Positions 22,957-34,009 of a stretch of DNA of 64,000 nucleotides are shown one piece after another. The position numbers and the translations under genes were made by a program. Position 1 is the first letter of the stretch. Every line of letters begins with the position of its first letter. The stretch covers positions 61,882,744 through 61,946,743 of the forward strand of contig CM028381.1 of NCBI GenBank assembly GCA_013146195.2, in the 5' to 3' direction. A model generated the notes under the pieces. It ran no database searches, was not told where the DNA came from, and saw only the letters and a list, made by a program, of their open reading frames with translations. This DNA comes from Codonopsis lanceolata. Its lineage: Eukaryota; Streptophyta; Magnoliopsida; Asterales; Campanulaceae.

Positions 22957-23280
22957 ATTCAGAAATTAAGGCTTTTGTTCTGATAGAACAAACAATCAAA
23001 TATTTCATTTTTGAGAAATAATATTAAAAATTTTAGATGAAAATTTTGAAACCCTTGAATGTCTGGATATATAAAACATAGAAACATTTAACAGAAGATT
23101 TCTCAGAAAAATGAGTATTTCCTAGCACAGAGAAAACTGTCAGTTTCAAGGTTTTGAAAAACAACAATGGCGGAAACCGTCAAGATACGCAAAGCGTCTT
23201 TTCGAATTCCTTAACAATATAACTCAAAATAAGATATTTTAAGCGTAAATTAAGGAGGAATATCTTAGAGAATGTCGAAA

Positions 23281-23290
23281 ATCTTACCAT
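23281..23290 (-). other. Accessory gene start codon and 5' splice site (element A)
   Basis: Minus strand ATG (23290-23288) is followed at once by GTAAGAT, a good 5' splice site, as in element B. The matching acceptor near 22935 reads TTG where B has CAG, so splicing is probably lost here. Confidence 0.6.
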
Positions 23291-23422
23291 AGTTGTTTGT
23301 ACAGAAGAAGAAGCAAAGAATAACCGGGAAAGAGAGGGAGCAGTTGCAGAGAGAAGGGTTTGAGTAGAGAGAGAAATATTAGAGAGAGGTTTCGTAAAGT
23401 TTTGGAAAGGGCGGTTCAAAGT

Positions 23423-23432
23423 CTATTTAAAG
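23423..23432 (-). promoter_or_regulatory. Internal TATA-like box of the accessory gene (element A)
   Basis: CTTTAAATAG on the minus strand, 142 nt before the ATG. The same box followed by a conserved TTGAACCGCC is in element B at nearly the same distance. Confidence 0.55.
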
Positions 23433-23599
23433 GAGGAAAAAATCTTTTAGCGAAAAAGCTGTAACTTAAGATATTTTTCAAAGTAATTAAGAAAATGACT
23501 TTGAACCCCTTTTCCCTTTTAGAAACCTTTCCCGCTGTAATAGACTAAACAGTTGAAGTACTAACCTGGTGAAAGCGAAGAGCTTAAGTCTTTGAAGTA

Positions 23600-24186
23600 C
23601 TAACCAAGATTTCTCCTTAAATAAGTAAACCTGGTTGCATCCAGTGGCTTGGCGAGAATGTCAGCCAATTGATGTTCAGTTGGAACGTATTCCAGACTGA
23701 TGTTACCTTTCTCTACATGATCTTTGAGGAAGAGATAACGGATATCAATGTGCTTTGTCTTTGAGTGCATCATTGGATTCTTGGAGACTGAAATTGCAGA
23801 AGTGTTGTCACACATGATTGGACAATTTGGAGTCTTGATGTTGTAGTCCACTAGTTGCTACTTCATCCATAGTAGTTGAGAGCAATAGCTGCTTGCAGCA
23901 ATGTATTCTGCCTCAGTGGTAGAGTTTGCAACTGAATATTGCTTCTTGCATGACCATGAGACAAGTCTATTTTCAAGAAATTGACAGGTCCCTTGGTTTT
24001 CTTACGCTCACTTTGCGAGGCTACATGTCTGCATCGAGTACTGACTAGATCGAAGTTGTTGCATTTTGAATACCAGATACCCAGATTTTTAGTTGTTGAA
24101 ACATATCTGATGATACGTTTGGCAGCAAGCAAATGTGATTCCTTTGGATCTGCCTGAAATCTAGCACAAACACAAATAGCAAACAT
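23600..24186 (-). pseudogene. Copia RNase H, frameshifted (element A)
   Basis: Two frames cover the domain. 24186-23863 starts with the RT-connection sequence (ADPKESHLLAAKRIIRY, KNLGIWYSK). After a break, 23851-23600 carries CPIMCDNTSAI and KTKHIDIRYLFLKDHVEKG, then LADILAKPLD, the usual C-terminus of copia Pol. The middle (around 24030-23870), which holds the catalytic D and E of RNase H, is scrambled. The enzyme would degrade RNA of the RNA:DNA hybrid. Confidence 0.85.
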
Positions 24187-24255
24187 AATATCAAGTCTAC
24201 TGGCAATAAGGTAAAGAAGTGAACCTGTGATTTCTCGATACTTGGTAACGTTGTC

Positions 24256-25331
24256 TTACTTTCCCTTTTCATCTTTGTCAAGATGGCAGTCGGTAGACAT
24301 TGGAGTCTCGAATCCTTTTGCTGAATCAAAACCAAATTTCTTGATGAGTTCTTTTGCATATTTGGTTTGGTTGATGAAAATCTCGTCGAAAGTCTGTTGC
24401 GTCTGAAGTCCTAGAAAGTAGGTGAGCTCTCCCATCATGCTCATCTCGAACTTGCTTTGCATCAGCTTCTCGAACCTTTTGCACAGGCTTTGATTTGTAG
24501 ATCCAAAGATAATGTCATCCACGTAGATTTGAACTAGAAGAGAATGACCTTTGTGCTTTAGGACGAACAGAGTTGTGTCTATTCTTCCTCTCACGAATCC
24601 TTGTTCAATTAAGAACTTGGATATAGTTTCATACCAAGCTCTGGGAGCTTGTTTCATGCCGTTGAGTGCTTTCTTGAGTCGGTAGACATGATCCTGCTTG
24701 TCTTGGATGACAAAACCTGGAGGTTGTTCCACATATACCGTTTCTTGAAGATCAACATTGAGAAAGGCACTCTTCACATCCATCTGATAAACTTTGAAGT
24801 CCATGAGCGAGCATAGGCTAGAAAGAGTCGGTGCCTCTAATCTAGCAGAGGAGCAAATGTTTCATCGAAGTCAATTCCTTCTTCCTGTCGATAGCCTTGA
24901 GCAACCAATCTAGGTTTGTTTCTGGTGACGTTTCCATCTTCATCTCTCTTGTTCCTGAACACCCGCTTGGTGCCGATAACTGGATGGCCAGTAGGTCTTT
25001 GAACTAAGCTCCACACTTTGCATCTTTCAAACTGGTTCAGCTCTTCTTGCATAGCTTCAATCCAGTAATGGTCTTCGATAGCTTCATCAATCTTCTTTGG
25101 CTCGATTTTAGACACAAATGCCAATGCAAACATAGTCTCATTTCGAACTCTATTTCTCGTACGAACTCCTGAGTTGAGATCACCAATGATTTGAGAGATG
25201 GGGTGATCTCTTGTTTCAATAACAGCTGGAGGAAGATCACTTCTGGTGAGTTCTTCCCTTAACGAATCTGGAATGGGTAGAGAAGATTCACCAAAATCGG
25301 TTCGAAGAGATAGGATCTTCAAAACCTTCAT
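24256..25331 (-). pseudogene. Copia reverse transcriptase (element A)
   Basis: First block (25331-24837): WIEAMQEELNQFERCKVW, RPTGHPVIGTKRVFRNK, LVAQGYRQEEGIDFDETFAP. Second block (24804-24256): VYQMDVKSAFLN, RLKKALNGMKQAPRAWYE, catalytic YVDDIIFGST, MGELTYFLGLQ and the thumb-region ETPMSTDCHLD. A short disruption at about 24835-24805 separates them. YVDDIIFGST and MSMMGELTYFLGLQ are typical of Sirevirus-type Pol. The catalytic Asp pair is intact, so decay is modest. Confidence 0.9.
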
Positions 25332-25503
25332 TTTACGGTGAACAAGAAGGGTGAGTGATCTGCAAAGGTGTTTGGGGTAGAAACGAGAAGAGATGGGTTC
25401 AAGGTCAGCGAGAAGAGTTTGGTGACCAGCGAGTTGAAGTCTGCTTTAGGTTACTTGAAGTTCTTTATTTGGTTGAAGAATCAACTTTCATCATCATCGA
25501 GAA

Positions 25504-26799
25504 TCATCGCTCTAATAAATCATATTCATCAAAAGTAACATGCACAGATTCTAAGATTTTCAAAGAAGTTTTGTTAAATATGCGAAATGTTTTTGAATGT
25601 TTGGAATAGCCCAGAAAAATTCCTTCGTCTGATTTTGAATCAAATTTACCTCTATATTCTTTTCCATTATATAGAATAAAACATTTACAGCCGAAGATTT
25701 TGAAAAATCCTATGTTAGGTGCTCTTCCTCTCCATATTTCATATGGAGTTTTGTTATAAAACTTGTTTACCAGGGATCTATTCTGGGTAAAACATGAAGA
25801 GCTGAAAGCTTCTGCCCAGAAGTACTTAGGAAGTCTTGCTTCCGCTAGCATAGTTCTTAGTGTTCTGTTCTTCCATTCAGCTACACCATTTTGTTGAGGA
25901 GTTCCGGCAACAGAGAAGTTGTGGCCGATCCCATGGTCATCACAATATCTTTCAACACCGTTGTTTTTTAATTCGGTGCCGTTGTCTGATCTGATGTCAC
26001 TAATGTCTTCAAGCTTTTGGGTTTGAAGTCTTCTGAAAAGAGCAGTGACTAGATCATATATCTCATCTTTTGAGATCATTGTTTCGATCCAGGTGAACCT
26101 ATAGTATTCATCAACTACTATAAGTGTGTACTTGTCTCTAGAGATACTGACTGTAGTGATAGATCCAAAGAGATCCATATGCAGAAGTTGAAGAGGTCTG
26201 GTTGTTGACATGACAGACTTTCTTTTGAAGGAAGACTTGGAAAGTTTTCCTAATTGGCAAGCTTTGCAACTTCTATCATGGTCGGCAGACACCGTAGGTA
26301 GACCTTTGACAAGCCCGTCTTTGGAGAGCTTGGAGAGGTACTTGAAGTTGAGGTGGTGAGGCAGCTTGTGCCAAAGCCAATTGTTGTCACGAATGTTGTT
26401 AGCAACTAGGCAAAGGCTGGAGGATCTCCCTAGTAGATTTAAGTCCACGACATAGACGTTTCCTTGTCTATTGCCGGTCAGTAACGTTGAGCAGGATTCA
26501 CGATCTTTGATGAGACATTGGTTGGAGGAGAATTGGCGAGATGAGTCCTTTGTCGCGAGAATGGGATATGCTCGAAGATTATGCTTTAAGCCGTTCACTA
26601 GAGAAACTTTGTTGATGGAGAGACTTCCTCTAGTAATTGAGTCATACCCAATTGTTTTCCCTCTTGCATTGTTGTCGAAAATCACCATAGGACCTTTGAC
26701 TTCAACTATATCTGAGAGTAGACTTCTGTTCCCTATCATGTGTCTTGAACAGCCACTATCCAGGTACCAGATGTCCTTATCTTCTGAATCTATAGCCAT
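25504..26799 (-). pseudogene. Copia protease end, GAG-pre-integrase and integrase (element A)
   Basis: A 431-codon frame. WYLDSGCSRHM near residue 11 is the aspartic protease active-site motif (D-S-G). The pre-integrase zinc site follows (HH near residue 148, then CKACQLGK). The core integrase has LLHMDLFGS, SDNGTEL and PQQNGVAEWKN, giving D, D and E. After the catalytic Glu a few residues are missing relative to element C. The C-terminal GKFDSKSDEGIFLGYS block is the copia integrase tail. The upstream protease half is cut by element B. Confidence 0.9.
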
Positions 26800-26844
26800 G
26801 AAGCAGACCTGAAAAAAAAAATCAAAGAAACAAGGTCCTCTTTA

Positions 26845-28088
26845 TGTTGATTCTTATTTGTATTAGATTTATATATGTTCACACATTACACTAGTTTTAT
26901 ACTTGGTGGCTAATCGGGTGCGTATCGATTAGCGTGGCAACTGTATAAAACTTTGCCAAGTATAGTTTTTATAGGACTTCACGAGGTTCGGCGGAAGACC
27001 TCTTCAGCTTCACTGGAAGACATGCTTCAACATACAAATCGGCGGACCTTGTACTCTGGTCAATCATGGCGTGTCTGTCGAATGATTAATGGATCAATTT
27101 AAGTTTATCCTCATCCTGTTTGAATTTGAATTGAGACATTCCCTGACATCTCAGACCCGTCAAAAGTAGCTTTCCGAAAAGCAGGAAGACTTTTTCAAAC
27201 TGAACAGTGAAAGCATGAAAGCAGACTGTCACCTAATGTCCGCAACAACTCTCTCGAATCGACATCAAGATTCCCAACTTCAGAAGATCTCGGTAATCAT
27301 TCCTGCTTTATATCTCGTGACGTGAAGGCGAAATTTATGATTAATGACTCCATGCATTTAATGCATTCAACCTAATAAATTTGTTAAAAGTCTTCGTCTT
27401 CTCAACGGATCTCTAGAATGCACACTATAAATCTTGGCATTAAAGGCGAAGAAACAACGATCGAACACTTGAAGAATTGCTCTGAAATTCAATAACTCTA
27501 AGTCTTACAACTCAGTGCATTCAAGAGATCTTCAACAGATCCAGAAGTCCTCGTCAACAACAAGAAGTGTGCATCAACATTTATTGTTTTACTTCTTGTT
27601 GTTATTCATTCAATAGCTATATACGCACGAATTAAATATCTTGTTTTCACAGATATTTAATTCCTTAACCCCCAAACACAAGTCAATATTTTGTACACGA
27701 TCCATTGGGAATATTCTTTGTAATAGATCTAGTGGAAAACATAGTGCACTATTTAAATCAAGGTTATTGCCTTGGTGGTGGGCGTAGCACTCTTTATAGT
27801 GTGAACCATCCCAAAATACTTGTGTTTATTCCTTTCTTGTTTGTCTACTCTTTTATACGCTTATTACTTCATTTATCTTTACCCTTCTGACAAATTTAAG
27901 TAATCATTAAGGTCTAGGTAGTCCTTATCGGCGGACTTGATTGACCTTATTGAAAGACTTAGCTACTTCAATCTTTTCAATAGATTGAAAGTACCTTTCA
28001 AAGAACTTACTTAAAAGTTTTTAAGTGTATAATAAGCTATTCAACCCCCCCCCTTTCTAGCTTATTATTGTGCCCGTTGGGACCCACA
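26845..28088 (+). mobile_element. 5' LTR of element B, 1244 bp
   Basis: TGTTGATTC to GGGACCCACA. Shares the TAATCGG..GATTAGCGTGGCAAC block with the A-element LTR. C-tract hairpin stem 28029-28039 with 28058-28068 (11 bp), 20 nt before the LTR end. Confidence 0.9.
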
Positions 28089-28090
28089 AT

Positions 28091-28101
28091 TGGTATCGAG
28101 C
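28091..28101 (+). other. Primer-binding site of element B, one base short
   Basis: Reads TGGTATCGAGC; the initiator tRNA-Met complement in element A has one more A (TGGTATCAGAGC). Confidence 0.8.
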
Positions 28102-28154
28102 CTTACTCTTTGAAAACAAGTTTTTCGAGATTAAACTCTTGAGAGATTCGATCA

Positions 28155-29296
28155 ATGGCACAAACACACTACATCTTTGCCTACATCTAATGCGAACCAC
28201 GTCCCAATATTGGACGAAGGCCATTTCGATGTATGGAAGGATAAGGTAATGAGTTTTATGAACTCTATTGACAACGATTATGGAAGTGCGTTACTACATG
28301 ACAACATGTACCAATGAAGGCCAACCTTCTAGCCTCCATCATTTGGGAATCTGTAGAAGTTCCCAAAGAAGAATCAGAATGGACAGAGGACGACAGAAAA
28401 CTGGTAGAGCTTGACAGTAAAGCAATCAATATCATTACTAGCTCTCTAGACACAAGCACATACCAGTAAGTGATCCGATGTACAACTGCAAAAGAGATGT
28501 GGGAAGCTCTTGTGGAATACTTGGAAGGAGACCAAGACACAAGAGATAACAGAAAGTATACATACATCCAGCCGGTTTGATTCCTTCAAAAGGATCCAAA
28601 GAAACCTTGAGACAAGCATACGATCGCTTCAGTGAGGTAATAAATAGCTGCTTTTCTCTTGGTAAAACTTATGACAAAAAGGAAATGAACATGAGGTTTC
28701 TAGGCTCTCTAGGTAGCTTATGGCATGTTAAGACCACGGCTATGAAAGAATCCAAAAACTTAAACGAGATGACTCTCCGTAGTCTCTACGCAAGTTTGAA
28801 GGTTTATGAGCTCGAAGTAAATCAAGCTCTAGAGCAAGACAAGCAGTTCGAAGCGTGTCCTTGCCGACCATGGTCCAAGAAGAAATCCTTTGTTGAAAAC
28901 AAACCTTCCACTTCCTCTGTGAAAATGATTTTCTCTCGGATGAACAATTTGCTATGTTTGTAAAACGTTTTCAAAAATTTGCAAAATATGGAAGGAAGAA
29001 CACACACCAACAACCTTTTAGAAAGACTAGTGAAAGCTCATCTAAAGAAGAGCTTGTGTGTTACAACTGTAGAAAACCTGGTCATTTTGCCTCCAAATGT
29101 CCAAAGCCAAAGTTTGAAGCATATAGAAAACCTACTTATAGAAAATTTCCAAAACAAAAGGTATGTTGGTGAAGACATAGAAGACAAACAGGTTGCTACA
29201 TGGTTTGAGACTGATTCAGAAGAGGAAGAGGATGATTGTGAGCAAGCTAACATATGCTTAATAGCTCATGATTCAGGTCCTACCTATGACTCATGA
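28155..29296 (+). pseudogene. Copia gag (element B), frameshifted
   Basis: ATG at 28155 matches the gag start of elements A and C, but an early stop follows within about 12 codons. The open block 28577-28963 has the Gag middle (ETLRQAYDRFSEV, MRFLGSLGSLWHVKT). The block 28954-29172 has an intact CCHC zinc knuckle, CYNCRKPGHFASKCP, and a basic region. An acidic tail follows (SEEEEDDCE). Gag packages the RNA. Several single-base indels break the frame. Confidence 0.85.
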
Positions 29297-30388
29297 AAAT
29301 GAAGTCGAAATCTCACCTAGTCCCTTGGATAAAAGTGAGACCAACAGTGACAACTTCGATGGAAGAACTTCTCAAGGATAATCAAGATATGCTTGAAGAA
29401 TTTAATTCCTTTAGAGTAGCCTATGTTAAACTTGCCAAGAAGCTGTGAGAAACTTCTTGAGAAATCTCGATGGCGGTGAGATTCAAACTCTCAATAGGCT
29501 CAACAAGAAAGTATCAAGCTCAAGGAAGAAAACAAATTCCTTTGTGACAAAATTGAATGTCTATCGAGCACATCAAAGGACTTGACCTAGAGAAAATTGC
29601 CTTGCAAAGACAATTGACTCTGGAGCGACTCGAATGCCTTGAAGAAATCCTTTCAAGCCAAAAATCTAGTAAAGATAAATCGGCATAGGATATTCGGATG
29701 AGCCCGTATGACATTCCCATCGATCCGCGAGAAAGGTGAATCCTCAGAGGCGCTAATGATATCTCTTTCTCTAAGCAGACGTTCGGAAATAAGGAAAACA
29801 AGGCCTTGGTTATTCAAGTGTTCCTTATGTTTACCCCAAAGCTCGAAAGGAAAAGCCAAGATAGTGATTCAAATGAGAAACACGAGAAAATAGCGGTAGA
29901 GAAACTAAAGTCTGGCTGGCGGTAGACCTACTAAATCTCTACTAGGTAACTATCAAGTTTGTCTATGAAAGCGAGCAAGGCTCTGTACTGTTGAAAGTAA
30001 ACTTAAAGGTATTCTACCGAATCCTCCTAAAAGGGTAATCAACAGACAAGCTAAAGCTAAGTCTAGTGATAACCTACCTAGGAAGATTCAAAAGAAACCA
30101 ATTAAGTCTACCGTCAACAAGCAAAATTTGCTGAACAAGAATGGATGTTAAGAAAAAGGATATTCATAATCACTCTTCGATTAAGGACAGCAGCAGTTCT
30201 CTATGGAATTTCATTTATGTCATTCTTGCAATTGCCTAGGCCATCGGCCCCGAGAATGCTGCTAAGGTTCACTCCAAGATCGAGAGACCTAGTTCTCTCA
30301 AGGTTAAGCAGTATGGGTTCCAAAGGTTGCTAATCCTTAGGACCCAAAAAAAATAAAGGGACCTTGTTGCTTTAAATCTTTTTCGGGA
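29297..30388 (+). pseudogene. Gag-protease linker region of element B, no open frame
   Basis: By position this should encode the coiled-coil and Lys-rich linker between Gag and protease, as in element C (38361-37717). Short in-frame pieces survive, but none is longer than about 90 codons. No protease D-S-G motif is readable here or at the start of the next block. Confidence 0.5.
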
Positions 30389-31810
30389 ATGCTTCATGGC
30401 TATAGAATCGAGAAAACAAAGACATCGGTACACAGACGGTGGTGCTCAAGACACATGACAGGAAACAGAAGTCTACTTACAGATATAGCTGAAGCCAAAG
30501 GACCCACTGTTATTTTCGGAGACAATGCAAGAGGAAAGACAATTGGATATGGCTCAATCACTAGAGGAAGTCTCTCCATCAACAAAGTCTCTCTAGTGAG
30601 TGGCTTAAAGCACAATCTTTTGAGCATATCCCAGTGCGACAAAGGATTACTATGCCAATTCAACTCCAACCGGTGCCTCATCAAAGCGGTGAATCTGCTC
30701 TACAATCTTGGCCGGCAATAGACAAGGAAACGTCTATGTCGTGGACTTAAATCTTCTAGGGAGATTCTCAAGCCTTTGCCTAGTAGCTAACAACGTTCGT
30801 GACAACAGTTGGCTATGGCACAAGCGTCTCAGTCACCTCAACTTCAAGCACCTCTCCAAGCTCTCAAAGATGGGCTTGTCGAGGTCTACCTACGGTGTCT
30901 GCCGACCATGACAGAAGTTGTAAAGCTTGCCAACTAGGAAAACTTTCCAAGTCTTCCTTCAAAAGAAAGTATGTCTTGTCAACAAACAGACCTCTTCAAC
31001 TTCTGCATATGGATCTCTTTGGACCAATCACTACAGTCAGTATTTCTGGAGACAAGTATACACTTGTAGTAGTTGACGACTACTCTAGGTTCACCTGGAT
31101 TGAAACAATGACTTCAAAAGATGAGACATATGATCTAGTCACCGCTCTTTTCAGAAGACTTCAAACTCAAAAGCTTGAAGACATTAGTGACATAAGATCA
31201 GACAATGGCACTGAATTCAAGAACAATGGTGTAGAAAGATACTGTGATGACCACGGGATCGGCCACAACTTCTCTGCTGCCGGAACTCCTCAACAAAATG
31301 GTGTAGGCTGAACGGAAGAACAGACAACGATTGAAGCAGCAAGAACAATCTTTGGCGAAGCAAAACTTCAAAGTATACGGCGGCCGTCAACTCTGCATGT
31401 TTTACCCAAAGCAGATCCACGGTAAACAAGTTTCATAACAAAACTCCATATGAAATATGGAGAGGAAGAACCCCAACATAGGATTTCTTAAAATCTTAAT
31501 TTGTAAATGTTTTATTCTTCATAATGGAAAAGAATATAGAGGAAAATTTGATGCAAAATCAGACGAAGGAATTTTTCTGGGGTATTCCAAACATTCAAAA
31601 GCATTTCGCATTTTCAGTAAAACTCATTTGAAAATTTTAGAATATGTGCATGTTTCTTTTGATGAATATGACTTGTTAGAGCCTAGAAAGGCTCCGAATG
31701 TTGCTAATGATTCGATAATGATGAGGCAGTACAAATACAACATCTACTTCCACTCCTCATCGAGGCAGCTGAGACCCTTCGATCTGCTAACCCTTCACCG
31801 GCGGACTTGA
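30389..31810 (+). pseudogene. Copia integrase (element B), frameshifted
   Basis: 30389-30721 begins in the damaged protease end (CSRHMTGNRSLL survives, the D-S-G part does not) and continues to NKVSLVSGLKHNLLSIS. 30708-30911 and 30799-31311 hold the zinc site (WLWHKRLSHLNFKH, then CKACQLGK), LLHMDLFGP, and SDNGTEFKNNG. A stop directly after QQNGV removes the frame at the catalytic Glu. 31457-31810 has the integrase C-terminus (KEYRGKFDAKSDEGIFLGYS). Confidence 0.88.
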
Positions 31811-31858
31811 ACTCTGCTGCGATACCGGTTCAACTCTTGTTGACCCAGAACCCATCTC

Positions 31859-33616
31859 TTGTTTTTACCCCAAACACCTTTGCAGATCACTCATCCTTCT
31901 TGTTCACGAGAAAATGAAGGTTTTGAAGATCTATCTCTTGAACAGATTTTGGTGAATCTCCTTCTCAACCTACTCAGGATTCTTAAGGGAAGAACCCACG
32001 GAAGTGATCTTCCTCCAACCATTATTGAAACAAGAGATCATCCTATTTCTCAAATCATTGGTGATCTCAACACGAGGATTAAATGAAATAAAGTTCGAGA
32101 AGAGACTATGTTTGCATATGCATTCGTATCGAACTCGAACCAAAGAAGATTGATGAAGCTATCGAAGATCATAAGCTGGATTGAAGCTATGCAAGAAGAG
32201 CTGAACCGGTTTGAAAGATGCAAGGTGTGGAGCTTAGTTCAAAGGCCGATCATCCGATTATCGGCACCAAATGGGTTTCGAAAACAAAAGAGATGAAGAT
32301 GGAAATGTCACGAAACAAAGCTAGGCTGGTTGCTCAAGGCTACCGGCGAGGAAGAAGGAATTGACTTCGATGAAACATTTGCTCTGTTGCTAGATTAGAG
32401 GCAATCGAGACTCTTTCTAGCCTATGCCTCGTTCATGGACTTCAAAGTGTATCGGATGGATGTAAGAGTGCCTTTACGAATGGTGATCTTCAAGAAAGCG
32501 GTATCGTTGAGCGACCTCGAGGATTTGTCATTCAAGACAAAGCGGATCATGTCTACCGACTCAAGAAAGCTCTCTATGGCCTAAAGCAAGCTCCCGAGCT
32601 TGGTATGAAACTCTATCCAAGTTCTTAATAGAACAAGGATTCGTGAGAGGAAGGATAGACACTACTTTATTCATCCTCAAGCACAAAGGTCATTCTCTTA
32701 CGGTACAAATCTATGTGGGCGACATCATCTTTGGATCAACTAACCAAAGCATGCATAAAAAGATTCGAGAAGGCGATGAAAAGCAAGTTCGAGATGAGCA
32801 TGATGGGTGAACTTACCTACTTTCTAGGGCTGCAGATTCAACAGGACTTCAGAGCGGAATCTTCATCGGCCAAACCAAATATGCAAAGGAACTAATCAAG
32901 AAATTTGGTCTTGATTCAGCTATTCAAGGATTTGAGACTCCAATGTCTACTACGGCGCCATCTTGACAAAGATGAAAAGGGAAAGCAAGAGAACATGACC
33001 AAGTACAGAGGAATCATAGGTTCACTTCTTTACCTTCTTGCCCGTAGACGACATTATGTTTGTTGTTTGTGTTTGTGCAAGATTTCGAGGCAGATCAAAA
33101 GGAATCACATTTGCTTGGTGCCAAGCGTATCATCGGATATGTTTCAACAACAACAAATCTAGGCATACGGTATTCCAAACACAACAATTTCGATCTAGTT
33201 GGATACTCGGATCACGATTATGACACAAAGTGGCGGAAGAAGCACCGGTGGGACTTGTCAATTCCTTGAAATAGACTTGTCTCATGGTCTTGCAAGAAAC
33301 AAGGTTCGATTGCAAACTCAACCACAGAGGCGAAATACATTCTTTGCCGGCGTTGCTCTCAACTCCTATGGATGAAGCAACAACTAGTGGACTACAACAT
33401 CAAGGCGCAAATTGTCCAATTATGTGTGACAACACATCGGCAATTCGGTCTCAAAAATCGATGATGCACTCGAAGACAAAGCACATTGATATCCGTTATC
33501 ACTTCCTCAAAGATCATGTGGAGAAAGGTAACATCGATGCGGAATATGTTCCAAGCGAGCATCAATTGGTGACATTCTCACAAAGCCCTGGATGCCACCA
33601 GGGTTTGCTTATTTAA
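31859..33616 (+). pseudogene. Copia reverse transcriptase and RNase H (element B), many frameshifts
   Basis: Identifiable pieces: DHPISQIIGDLN (32040), WIEAMQEELNRFERCKVW (32180), RT thumb with MSMMGELTYFLGLQI (32795), the RNase H-like connection (33060-33269), and CPIMCDNTSAI with KTKHIDIRYHFLKDHVEKG (33410-33530). The YVDD region (around 32710) reads YVGD in one frame (GTA.. with GGC for the first Asp). Almost every piece is in a new frame. Parts that are broken elsewhere in A are sometimes intact here and the reverse. Confidence 0.88.
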
Positions 33617-33859
33617 GGAGAAATCTTGGTATGATTGATCCTCTTGCTTAATTTCAAAGTTTTATTACTTTTCTTTCATACCGGTAGACTTAGTTTTAGG
33701 TAGGAAGACGTAAGTTTCCCTTGAGCGGAAGACTTAAAGGTTAGTATCTTTACTTAGTCTATTTTTATTAAAGAGGTTTCTAAAGCAATAAAGGGGGTCA
33801 AGGATAAAATTTGGTACTTAGAAAATATCTTAAGTTCCCGCTTTTGCGCAAATTTTTTT

Positions 33860-33869
33860 CTTTAAATAG
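33860..33869 (+). promoter_or_regulatory. Internal TATA-like box of the accessory gene (element B)
   Basis: CTTTAAATAG, 150 nt before the ATG at 34010, followed by a TTGAACCGCC block shared with element A and a CT-rich leader. Suggests a separate transcript for the accessory gene. Confidence 0.55.
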
Positions 33870-34009
33870 ACCTTGAACCGCCTTTTCAAAACTTTACGAA
33901 ACCCCTTTGTCTAAAATATTTCTCTCTCTATTCAAACTCTCTCTATCTGTATGTAACTGCTCTTTCTTCATTCCCAAAATCTTCTTGTTTCTTCTTCTCA
34001 TCAACATCA

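Larger units (their letters stand above)
17964..26844 (-). mobile_element. Sirevirus-like copia element A (minus), truncated and rearranged
   Basis: Read on the minus strand: end of protease and integrase (26799-25504), reverse transcriptase (25331-24256), RNase H (24186-23600), accessory gene (23432-20224), polypurine tract (19831-19844), LTR (18631-19830), then a primer-binding site and partial gag (18630-18098), then the last 139 bp of an LTR (17964-18102). The LTR is shared between two internal regions, and the second is deleted from gag to the end of the next LTR. The 5' part (first LTR, gag, most of protease) is missing because element B begins at 26845. YVDDIIFGST and the accessory ORF position point to the Sirevirus/Maximus lineage. 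Confidence 0.85.
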
